From the NCBI RefSeq assembly GCF_900291465.1, contig NZ_LT985808.1:3172539-3236538 (forward strand): a DNA stretch of 64,000 bases, written 5' to 3'. The DNA comes from Bacteroides sp. Marseille-P3684. Lineage in GTDB: Bacteria; Bacteroidota; Bacteroidia; Bacteroidales; Bacteroidaceae. Shown here piece by piece: positions 26,495 through 34,484 of the stretch (its first letter is position 1; the number at the start of each line of letters is the position of its first letter). The translations under genes and the position numbers were made by a program. The notes under the pieces were generated by a model. It saw only the letters and a program-made list of their open reading frames with translations. It was not told where the DNA came from and made no database searches.

Positions 26495-27976
26495 TTAACG
26501 GTTGGGATTATATTCGGTTGTAGGCAACGGAAGGATGTATTCGCTCTCCCCTACCGGTTCGTCGCGCCACAGCATCGAGGTGCTGTTCAGACGCTTGTAG
26601 GTGTAGAACATCTGTCCTTCGGCATAGAACTCGCGCCGGTATTCGTCGACGATGAAGTCCTTCAGGTCATCGGCAGAAGTAAACGACGGCATGTTGGGCA
26701 CGTTGTGTGCCAGCATGTACGTATTGTACAGACTGTTCGCCTCGTTCAGGTCTGTGGTGCTCTCCATCGCAATGAGGTAGACCTCCGACATGCGGAGCAT
26801 CGGGATAATCTGGTAGTAAAGCATGGCGTTGGACACATTCGTATTCCAATAATACTTCATGCAGACGGACATCATCTGTCCGCTACTGTTCGGCACATTG
26901 TTACGCCAGCAGTTACCGGCACGGTTGTTGGAGTTGGGATTGACGGTGCTGAAAAGCTCGGTATGCATGGCCGAAGTAAGCCCCAGGTTGTTTCGTTCAT
27001 CGAAACTGGTACTGCTGCCACCCACCAGGAAGTCCTGCGAATAGTCCATCACATCATACTTGCTCAGATAGAACAGGCATTCATTGGGACACAGCTTGTA
27101 ACCGGATGCAAAGTCCTGCGTGCCGCTCATGGTCATCACGGGATTGCCGTCCAGCGTGGCATCGATGACTTCCCGGGCTGCACGGTAGGCATTGGCATCA
27201 TCACCGAGGTAGCGGTACATGCGTGCCTCCAACGCTTTCACTGCCCAATAGTTCATGCGCGACTGACGGTAAAGCATGAAGTCGTCCACCGAACTGCTGG
27301 AACCACTGTTCAACGCCGTAAAGGAGTATTGGAACACGGGGTCATTGTCCTTCAGCAGGGATTCTGCCTTCTCAATGTCCTGTTTCAACTTGCCGACAAA
27401 CTCGTCGAAGGTGTAGTATGCCGGCATCTCGTCGATGTTGGTTGTCTCTGAATAAGGGAGTGACACCTGCTCCGTTCCTCCCGGCACCTGACCGAAGAGG
27501 CGCAGCACATCCAGGTGACAGTAAGCGCGTATGCCGTACGCCTCACCCTGAATCGTGGCACGGACAGCGGGGTCCAAAATGACGTCGCCCTGCTCGTCCA
27601 CATGCTTGATGATGACGTTTGCCTGTACGATGGTGTTGAAGAGCTGGGCATAGATGGCTTTGATGGCAGCCTGTGAATAGGTCACATTCTCATAGTCGTG
27701 CTTCATCAGGTAGTAGTCTTCATACCGGTACGTGTTGTCCGTCATGTTCCACAGATTCGCCAACGACTCGATGTTGGTCATGCTCAACCGCTCGCCATAG
27801 ATGTCCTGGCTCCCCATGAGCATGTAGAGACCGGTCACGGCACTGCAAAAACCGTTGTACGTGGAGAATTGGTCGTCTTCCTTCTGTTCGGTCTCGGGAC
27901 GTACATCCAGCCAGTCGTTGCACGAAGAAGCACCGAACGCTGTCAGGAGGAGGACTAGTATGTATATCTTTCTCAT
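26495..27976 (-). CDS. SusD/RagB-family nutrient-binding lipoprotein
   Basis: 493 residues. The lipobox is ASSC, then NDWLDVRPETE, the typical SusD N-terminus. TPR-like helical segments follow (FDEFVGKLKQDIEKAESLL, AVKALEARMYRYLGDDANAY). The C-terminus is YILPLPTTEYNPNR, the family ending. The protein forms the surface lid over the SusC barrel encoded directly upstream and captures substrate. The gene starts 25 bp after susC. Confidence 0.93.
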   Translation of the reverse strand: MRKIYILVLLLTAFGASSCNDWLDVRPETEQKEDDQFSTYNGFCSAVTGLYMLMGSQDIYGERLSMTNIESLANLWNMTDNTYRYEDYYLMKHDYENVTYSQAAIKAIYAQLFNTIVQANVIIKHVDEQGDVILDPAVRATIQGEAYGIRAYCHLDVLRLFGQVPGGTEQVSLPYSETTNIDEMPAYYTFDEFVGKLKQDIEKAESLLKDNDPVFQYSFTALNSGSSSSVDDFMLYRQSRMNYWAVKALEARMYRYLGDDANAYRAAREVIDATLDGNPVMTMSGTQDFASGYKLCPNECLFYLSKYDVMDYSQDFLVGGSSTSFDERNNLGLTSAMHTELFSTVNPNSNNRAGNCWRNNVPNSSGQMMSVCMKYYWNTNVSNAMLYYQIIPMLRMSEVYLIAMESTTDLNEANSLYNTYMLAHNVPNMPSFTSADDLKDFIVDEYRREFYAEGQMFYTYKRLNSTSMLWRDEPVGESEYILPLPTTEYNPNR

Positions 27977-28001
27977 AGTGTTCTGCTGTTTTTAAGTGAG
28001 T

Positions 28002-31000
28002 TTAGAATAAGAATTTGATGCTTCCCTGAATGTTGCGTGCATAGGGATAGCTCGTTCCACGTTCCATCTTGATGGAGCCCCAGTGGAAGAGGTCGGACAT
28101 GTTCACGCCGAAGGTGATGCTCTGCACACCGGCATAGCGGCGTATCCAGTCACTGTCCCAGCGGTATTGCAGGCTGACGGACGAGAGTTCCAGCACATTG
28201 TCATCCATCACGAAGCGGGAGGTAGCCTGCGTCCCATCGTTGCTGAAGCCTTTGAAGAAAGTCACGTCGCCCGGTTGCATCCAACGGTCGGTGTATACAC
28301 GCTTGTCAACATTGGAAGACTCCAACGTACTGGTGGTCACCTCCACACGGTCTACCAGGGTGCTGTTGTATGCCTTGCCTCCCCAATAGTAGTTGAACGA
28401 GACGTTCAGCGTCAGTCCTTTCCACATCAGCATCGTGCCGAAGTTACCACGGTAGGGTTGGTAACCCGGTCCCAGGTAGACCTTGTCTCCCGCCTTCCAG
28501 GTCGTCGTCAGGTTTCCATCGCGGTCGAGGAAGATTTCACGTCCCGTACTGGGGTCGACACCCATGGAGCGCACGGCATAAATACCGTTCTGCGGACGTC
28601 CCTCATAGAACAGGTTTGCCACCTCATAGTCCTCATCTGCCAACATCGCCTCGTTCTGCTCCTTGATGGCTTCCGAGAGCTTGGACACCCAGTTCTTGTC
28701 ATACACCAGCTGTCCGCTGACCATCCAGTTCAGTTCGTGTGCCTGGTCCCGGATGATGTAGGCACTCAGCGAAGCCTCAAAACCTCTGTTCTTCACTTCA
28801 CCCACATTCGCCATGTACGAAGGGAAGCCCATGGAGAGAGGGATATCCATCTGCGAAAGGAGGTTCGAAGTGGTCTTCGTGTAAAAGTCAAATTCACCCT
28901 TGATGCGTCCCTGCCACAGGCCGAACTCCAGACCGACGTTGAACTCGTCGGTGGTCTGCCACGTCAGTCGCGGGTTACCCCACTCGCTCAATGTGGCACC
29001 GGTCCAGTTCATATACTTGTTACCCGTCTGATAGGCAAAGATGGTGGTCGCTCCCGAACCGGAACCCTGTTGCGAACCGGTCTGTCCGTAGGAAGCCTTC
29101 AGACGCAGGATGTTCAGCGTCGGGTTACCGGCAAGGAACTTCTCGTTGTGCAGGTTCCATCCGATACCGGCACTCCAGAAGGGAGCATACTTCTTGTCCG
29201 TTCCGAAGGTGGAGCTACCATCAATACGGTACGACATGTCCACATAGTAGCGTCCGTCGTAGGTATAGTTGACGTTGCCCGTGAAGCCCATCATGCGTTG
29301 CAGGGTCTTGCTGCCGGTCGGGAGCTCGTTCAGGGCATACTGACGGGCATTGCCCAGGAAGCTCATGTTTTCATCGGAGAATCCCTCGACATTGAATGTA
29401 TAGGAATAGCCGTCCTGCTGGTTCATGGAGTAGTCCAGACCGACATAGAGCTGGTGCTTGTCCAGGAAGGTCTTCGAGTAGGAAAGCGTCAGGTTGCCGC
29501 TGTAGCTGTAGTCCTTCCCGGTGCCGTAGGCATACGAACCACGGCGGAAGAAGCCCTCGTCGGTAGAGTATTCCGGTGAAGTATTCGTGTCGGATGTAAA
29601 GTAGGAGTCACGCGGGGAGAGGAACACGTCGCTGTGGTTCGTGGTGCTCGTGATGCCGAACTGTCCGCGCAGAGTCAGCTCCGGCAGAATGTTCCACTCG
29701 ACGGCAAAGTTGTTGGTCAGCTCCTCGTAACCGCTCTTGTCAAACGAGCCCAACGAAGCATCATAGAGCGGGTTGAAATCTCCACGTCCCCAGCTGGAAC
29801 CGCGGAATGCCTCGAAGAACTCCACGTAGTCGCCGTTCTCATCGAAGGGGGTGTTGTAGGGTTGCTGTGCCACGTAATCGCTGAACGAACCGTAGTTGCT
29901 CTCGGTGCTCCGGCTCATGCCGTAGGAAGTATAGTTCTTGAAGGTGAAGTTCTTCACGGTGTACATCAAGGTGACAGACCCGTTGAACGTGCGACGCGAG
30001 GAGTTCTTCATGGCACCCTCCACATCCTTGTAGTTGGCTGTGGCACTCCAACGGAACTCTTCGCTACCACCTTCCAGACGAACGTTGTAGTGCGAACCCA
30101 CTCCGGTACGGACCGGTTTGCTCAGCCAGTCGGTGTCAACGCCTTGCTGCACCTTGCGCAAGCGGCGGTTATAAATATTCTGGAAAGTAACCGTATTGTC
30201 AGGGATAGACGACGTGTAGAGGTCCAGGGAGTTCTCCAGCTCCAGTTTCTCCCGTGCATTCAGCATGTCGTAGGAAGTGAGGTCGGGCACTTCGAAGTCC
30301 AGACCGACCTCGGCATTCACGCGGAGCTTGCCCGGCTCGGGTTGTTTGGTCACGACGACGATGACACCGTTCGAACCGCGCGAACCGTAGATGGCAGTGG
30401 CAGCAGCATCCTTCAGGATATTGATGGACTCGATTTCCTCGTCGTTGTAGTCCATGAGCTTCTCCAGCGAGATTTCAAAGCCATCCATGATGATGAGCGG
30501 CGTGTTCACGGCGTTGGAGGCACTTTCGTTGAACTCCTGGACACTCATCGGCAGCGACGAATTACCACGGATGTTGATTTGCGGGAGGGTATTCGGGTTA
30601 CTACCCGCTATGTTGTTCACAGCAAAGTTCAGAGAAGCGTCAATGTTTTTCAATGTCTGAAGCAAGTTCTGCCCTTTGAACATGTCCAGTTCCTCGGACG
30701 TGACGGTCGAGACGGCACCCGTATAGCTCTCCTTCGCCTTCTTGAAGATACCGGTCACCACGACGTCCTGCAACTTCTGGGCATCGCTCTCCAGGACCAC
30801 GTGCATGTCGGCATTGGCTGCCAGCACCTGCGTCTTCATGCCGATGTAGGAGATTTGCACCTTATAGTTTGCTCCGAACGTGAAGCCCGTGATTTCAAAC
30901 CGTCCGTCAATGTCGGTTGCCGTACCGAAGGTCGTCTCCTTGTTGTCCGCTCCCAGCAAGCGTACGGAAGCACCGATGATGGGCAGTCCGTCGTCCTTGG

Positions 31001-31349
31001 AGATAACCGTACCGTAGATGCGGTGGGTCTGTTGTGCCTTGCGGTTGGTCTCCGCCTTGCGGATAATCACCGTGTTGTCCACAATCTCGTACGTCAGACC
31101 CGTGCCTTTCAGCACTTCGTTGAGCACTTCTTCGAGCCGCTTGTCCTTCAGGGTACAGGTCACAGGCTTCACCCCTTGCAGAATCTGCTTCTGATAGACA
31201 AACTCGTGGTTTGTTTTCTCCCTCAAGTCAGAAAACACTTGTTCAATGGGTGTATTCTTATACACCGTGTCGATGTCTTGCGCCGAAACCGGGATACCCA
31301 AGACACCCAGCAGAATTAAGCTGAAAAGCTTTCGTTTGCTACTGTTCAT
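28002..31349 (-). CDS. SusC/RagA TonB-linked importer with STN signalling domain
   Basis: 1115 residues. Signal peptide to about residue 23 (VSAQ). The STN domain is at about 30-98 (NTPIEQVFSDLREKTNHEFV, TCTLKDKRLEEVLNEVL). A carboxypeptidase-like regulatory domain follows at about 108-190, then the TonB box/plug region (LQDVVVTGIF, NILKDAAATAIYGSRGSNG) and a 22-strand barrel ending SIKFLF. An STN domain normally passes a substrate signal to a periplasmic FecR that controls an ECF sigma factor. Here the sigma gene is divergent at 31611 and no FecR gene is present. Confidence 0.95.
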   Translation of the reverse strand: MNSSKRKLFSLILLGVLGIPVSAQDIDTVYKNTPIEQVFSDLREKTNHEFVYQKQILQGVKPVTCTLKDKRLEEVLNEVLKGTGLTYEIVDNTVIIRKAETNRKAQQTHRIYGTVISKDDGLPIIGASVRLLGADNKETTFGTATDIDGRFEITGFTFGANYKVQISYIGMKTQVLAANADMHVVLESDAQKLQDVVVTGIFKKAKESYTGAVSTVTSEELDMFKGQNLLQTLKNIDASLNFAVNNIAGSNPNTLPQINIRGNSSLPMSVQEFNESASNAVNTPLIIMDGFEISLEKLMDYNDEEIESINILKDAAATAIYGSRGSNGVIVVVTKQPEPGKLRVNAEVGLDFEVPDLTSYDMLNAREKLELENSLDLYTSSIPDNTVTFQNIYNRRLRKVQQGVDTDWLSKPVRTGVGSHYNVRLEGGSEEFRWSATANYKDVEGAMKNSSRRTFNGSVTLMYTVKNFTFKNYTSYGMSRSTESNYGSFSDYVAQQPYNTPFDENGDYVEFFEAFRGSSWGRGDFNPLYDASLGSFDKSGYEELTNNFAVEWNILPELTLRGQFGITSTTNHSDVFLSPRDSYFTSDTNTSPEYSTDEGFFRRGSYAYGTGKDYSYSGNLTLSYSKTFLDKHQLYVGLDYSMNQQDGYSYTFNVEGFSDENMSFLGNARQYALNELPTGSKTLQRMMGFTGNVNYTYDGRYYVDMSYRIDGSSTFGTDKKYAPFWSAGIGWNLHNEKFLAGNPTLNILRLKASYGQTGSQQGSGSGATTIFAYQTGNKYMNWTGATLSEWGNPRLTWQTTDEFNVGLEFGLWQGRIKGEFDFYTKTTSNLLSQMDIPLSMGFPSYMANVGEVKNRGFEASLSAYIIRDQAHELNWMVSGQLVYDKNWVSKLSEAIKEQNEAMLADEDYEVANLFYEGRPQNGIYAVRSMGVDPSTGREIFLDRDGNLTTTWKAGDKVYLGPGYQPYRGNFGTMLMWKGLTLNVSFNYYWGGKAYNSTLVDRVEVTTSTLESSNVDKRVYTDRWMQPGDVTFFKGFSNDGTQATSRFVMDDNVLELSSVSLQYRWDSDWIRRYAGVQSITFGVNMSDLFHWGSIKMERGTSYPYARNIQGSIKFLF

Positions 31350-31397
31350 AGTCAGTCATTTGGTTTATGAATTCATTACATAGTCTTTTCTCTCCAT

Positions 31398-31414
31398 GCA
31401 CCCGGTGCGGGTGC
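31398..31414 (-). promoter_or_regulatory. Hairpin in the susC leader region
   Basis: GCACCC / GGGTGC with a 5-nt loop lies 49 bp upstream of the susC start codon. The rest of the 260-bp divergent region holds the sigma promoter (TATTTTTG at 31583-31590) and nothing else I recognise. Confidence 0.4.
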
Positions 31415-31610
31415 TCCGTCAGCTTCTCCGCATTCCAAACGGAAGCATCGAAGCCTGCCGGCTGTGTTTGTTCATGGTCCATCTGGTCTTTACTTTTACT
31501 CCTAAAACGCAAAGGGTGTAAAAAAGGACAGCTGAAAAGTGCATTTTTTTCAAAGAATCTTCAAAATTCGTTGCTGTTTCCCTATTTTTGTGCACGAAAT
31601 GTGCTGACCG

Positions 31611-32165
31611 ATGACAGAGGACGAGATTTTCATAGATTTCCAACAAGGCAAGATTGACTCACTATATCATACCCTGTACGGGAGACTGATGTCGTATGCC
31701 TCCCGCTGCTTGGGGGAGGACGCCTCGTTCATGTCGGAAGACTGTGTGCAGGACGCCATCTACAAGACTTACCGGATGCGCAGCACCTTTCAGAATGCTG
31801 CAGCCTTCAAGTCCTATCTCTACACCTGCATCCACAACCACGCCGTCTCCATCCTCCGCAAACAGATGGCGCAAGAGAACTATCTCGCAAGCCGGGAAGA
31901 GGAGGACCTGCAACACTCGTTGCTGGAACAGGAGGTGCTCGACCTGCTGTTCGACGCCATCCGTTCGCTTCCGGAGAAGTACCGTCGGCTGTTTGACATG
32001 AGCTTTGAACAGGGATTGAAAAATGCTGAAATAGCCGCCTTACTCCACGTGTCGGAGAGTGCGGTCAAGAAGCAGAAGGCAAGTATGATCCAGCAACTGC
32101 GCGATGACCTCCTGCGCAAGACGGGCAAAGACTACATGTCGCTTTTCCTGCTCTGCCTGATGTAA
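31611..32165 (+). CDS. ECF sigma factor divergent from the SusCD operon
   Basis: 184 residues. Region 2 is at about 20-85 (YASRCLGEDASFMSEDCVQD, FKSYLYTCIHNHAVSILRK). Region 4 is at about 118-172 (LPEKYRRLFDMSFEQGLKNA, VSESAVKKQKASMIQQLRD). It belongs to the Bacteroidetes sigma-70 subgroup that controls SusC/D loci. The start is the ATG 20 bp after a TATTTTTG box. It most likely activates the divergent STN-SusC operon. No FecR-like anti-sigma gene follows. Confidence 0.9.
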   Translation: MTEDEIFIDFQQGKIDSLYHTLYGRLMSYASRCLGEDASFMSEDCVQDAIYKTYRMRSTFQNAAAFKSYLYTCIHNHAVSILRKQMAQENYLASREEEDLQHSLLEQEVLDLLFDAIRSLPEKYRRLFDMSFEQGLKNAEIAALLHVSESAVKKQKASMIQQLRDDLLRKTGKDYMSLFLLCLM

Positions 32166-32255
32166 TCCGGACCGCAAAGACATCGCCCCGACGGATTCTT
32201 CCGCCGTTCCACAAATATTCTTCAACCCAAATTTCGTTTCTTCTCAGGGAATCGC

Positions 32256-32263
32256 TATATTTG
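32256..32263 (+). promoter_or_regulatory. -7 box before the 32292 gene
   Basis: TATATTTG lies 28 bp before the start codon; the -33 box is not convincing. Confidence 0.5.
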
Positions 32264-32291
32264 TTACATAAACAACTAATTTATCGTAAGC

Positions 32292-32783
32292 ATGAAAACA
32301 CAGGTAACACATTTAGGAATGATTGATTCAGAAAACCGCCAACAAAGTTATGGGGCGCGCATCCAGTTGGATGGAAAGGAAGTGTATGTTGACTTGAATT
32401 TCTACACGCTTCGTCCGGACGCTTCCGGATGGGCGGAAGTCTATGAGGATTATATCACGCATCTGGCAGAGCACCGACGGACGGTAGAGACTGCCCTGCG
32501 CCGTGATTTTGAGAAAGGGGGCATTGTGCGCAAGTACATCGACTGCCACCTGAAGGAACTCCCCTCTTCCATCCTCGAGAAGATGCTGGCTCCGACGCCT
32601 CCTTCCCTCTCACCCGAAGAACGGTTGCTGTCCCTCCTCTCCCTGAAACGCATCGGACTTTATCCTGGAGATGATGCCTACGCCGTGTGGGACTACACAC
32701 CGGGATGGCAATATACAGACCAGCTGATTGTCGGCAACACGGACGAAGCAGGCAAGCTGGAGTATGTGTCGTGGGAGAGCTGA
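32292..32783 (+). CDS. Conserved cytoplasmic protein, DUF2004-like
   Basis: 163 residues with no signal peptide or membrane segment. The N-terminal half is strand-rich (SYGARIQLDGKEVYVDLNFY). A helical middle (YEDYITHLAEHRRTVETALR) precedes an aromatic C-terminus (DYTPGWQYTDQLIVGNTDEA). The arrangement recalls DUF2004 proteins, but I hold that assignment loosely. It is monocistronic, with its own -7 box and a terminator 24 bp downstream. Confidence 0.65.
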   Translation: MKTQVTHLGMIDSENRQQSYGARIQLDGKEVYVDLNFYTLRPDASGWAEVYEDYITHLAEHRRTVETALRRDFEKGGIVRKYIDCHLKELPSSILEKMLAPTPPSLSPEERLLSLLSLKRIGLYPGDDAYAVWDYTPGWQYTDQLIVGNTDEAGKLEYVSWES

Positions 32784-32807
32784 GCGAACTACGTAAGACA
32801 ACAAGAT

Positions 32808-32856
32808 AACGCGGACCTGTCCCTGCTGTCGGCAGAGGCAAGTCCGCGTTCTTTTT
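32808..32856 (+). terminator. Rho-independent terminator
   Basis: AACGCGGAC / GTCCGCGTT around an inner CTG...CAG stem is followed by CTTTTT. It faces the convergent tnaA and may serve both genes. Confidence 0.85.
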
Positions 32857-32885
32857 CTCTCTTATATCTTACATCCGGATACGGC

Positions 32886-34259
32886 TCAGATGCGCTCCAG
32901 TTGCACGGTGAAGTGGCGCATCAGCGGAGCTTCCCAGGTGATGCGTACGCCGTGCTGGATTTCCTCGCGACGGTCATAGACATTCTTCAGTGCCACGGCA
33001 ATCACGTCCATGTGGTTGTTCGTATAGACACGGCGCGGGATGGCAAGGCGCAACAGGTCCAGACCGCCGAAACGGTTCTCACGGGTCACCGGGTCACGGT
33101 CGGCAAGGATGTAACCGATCTCGCAACCACGGATACCTGCCTCCAAGTAAAGCTCAATCGTCAACGTCTGAGCAGGGAATTCCTCTTTAGGTACGCGCGT
33201 AAGAATCTTCGTTGCATCGACGAAGATGGCGTGTCCGCCGGCAGGACGCTGGTAGGGAATGCCGAACTCGTCGAGACGGGCAGCGAGGTATTGCACCTGC
33301 TTGATGCGCGTCTCCAGATTGTCAAACTCCGTGTTCTCGTCCAGACCGATGGCCAATGCGTTCATATCCCGGCCATTCATGCCGCCATACGTCAGGTAGC
33401 CTTCAAACTGGATGCAGTAGCCTTTGGCACCGTCGTACCAGTCCTGACGGTGGGTAGCGATGAATCCGCCCATGTTGACGATACCGTCCTTCTTCGCACT
33501 CATGGTCATGCCGTCAGCCAGAGAGAACATCTCTCGGGTGATTTCCTTGATGGTCTTCCCGGCATAACCTTCCTCACGGGTCTTGATAAAATATGCGTTC
33601 TCGGCAAAACGCGCCGAATCGAACACGACCGGCTTGCCATACTTGTCTGCCAACGCACGCACCTCGCGCAGGTTCTGCATCGACACGGGCTGTCCGCCGG
33701 CTGTGTTGTTGGTGATGGTCACAATGATGAACGGGATGCGGTCGCCATGTTCACGCAACGCCTGCTCCAGTTTGCGCGGGTCGACATTCCCCTTGAACGG
33801 ATGTTCCAGCTGGGTATCCTTTGCCTCGTCGATGGTACAGTCGAGCGCAGTAGCCTTGCGTCCCTCGATGTGTCCCTTTGTCGTGTCGAAGTGCGAGTTG
33901 CCCGGGACGATGTCCCCCTCATGCACCAGGTAAGAAAACAGCACATTTTCCGCCGCACGCCCCTGATGGGTCGGGATGACATATTCAAATCCCGTCAGGC
34001 GGGTGATGGTCTCTTTCAGTTTGAAGAAAGAAGATGCGCCGGCATAGCTCTCGTCGCCCAGCATCATTCCCGCCCACTGACGGTCGCTCATGGCACCCGT
34101 CCCCGAGTCGGTGATGAGGTCTATGTAGACCTGTTCGGCTTTCAACTGGAATACGTTGTAATGCGCTTCCTTGATCCACTGTTCGCGCTCTTCGCGGGTG
34201 CTTTTACGGATGGGTTCCACCATCTTGATTTTCCATGATTCAGCAAAAGGTAATTCCAT
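32886..34259 (-). CDS. tnaA: Tryptophanase
   Basis: 457 residues, full length for beta-eliminating PLP lyases. The PLP lysine is in TMSAKKDG, with ITNNTAGGQPVSM and YLTYGGMNGRDM around the active site. Tryptophanase and tyrosine phenol-lyase differ at key sites: here the residues are RGCEIGYI (Ile where phenol-lyase has Arg381) and MRHFTVQL (His in place of the first Phe of phenol-lyase RFF). Both point to tryptophanase, which makes indole, pyruvate and ammonia from tryptophan. A consensus promoter lies upstream. No aromatic-amino-acid permease gene is adjacent. Confidence 0.94.
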   Translation of the reverse strand: MELPFAESWKIKMVEPIRKSTREEREQWIKEAHYNVFQLKAEQVYIDLITDSGTGAMSDRQWAGMMLGDESYAGASSFFKLKETITRLTGFEYVIPTHQGRAAENVLFSYLVHEGDIVPGNSHFDTTKGHIEGRKATALDCTIDEAKDTQLEHPFKGNVDPRKLEQALREHGDRIPFIIVTITNNTAGGQPVSMQNLREVRALADKYGKPVVFDSARFAENAYFIKTREEGYAGKTIKEITREMFSLADGMTMSAKKDGIVNMGGFIATHRQDWYDGAKGYCIQFEGYLTYGGMNGRDMNALAIGLDENTEFDNLETRIKQVQYLAARLDEFGIPYQRPAGGHAIFVDATKILTRVPKEEFPAQTLTIELYLEAGIRGCEIGYILADRDPVTRENRFGGLDLLRLAIPRRVYTNNHMDVIAVALKNVYDRREEIQHGVRITWEAPLMRHFTVQLERI

Positions 34260-34285
34260 AAGTCTGCTTTTTAAGGTTTATGTCA

Positions 34286-34316
34286 CGAAGTTAGGCGGTA
34301 TTTGCCGCATGACAAA
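34286..34316 (-). promoter_or_regulatory. Promoter of tnaA
   Basis: On the minus strand, TTTG (plus 34313-34316), a 19-bp spacer and TAACTTCG (plus 34286-34293) fit the consensus with one mismatch in the -7 box. The leader is short, so there is no room for a TnaC-like control peptide. Confidence 0.6.
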
Positions 34317-34484
34317 GCAATCTGCTTTCTTTTTGTTCAAGAGCTGTTGTAAAACAGAAAAAGAAGGACATTCTGTCACGCGAATGTAGCCGTTTCGCCA
34401 ACGGAACGTAGAACGGGTGTAGCGTCCCTGTCACAAGATAGCCTCATCTTTGCAGCGGAAATCTTAGTGTATAACAGAGACAAC

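Noticed and set aside
32886-34259. Tyrosine phenol-lyase
   Set aside because: The specificity positions match tryptophanase (Ile instead of Arg381, His instead of the first Phe of the C-terminal FF).
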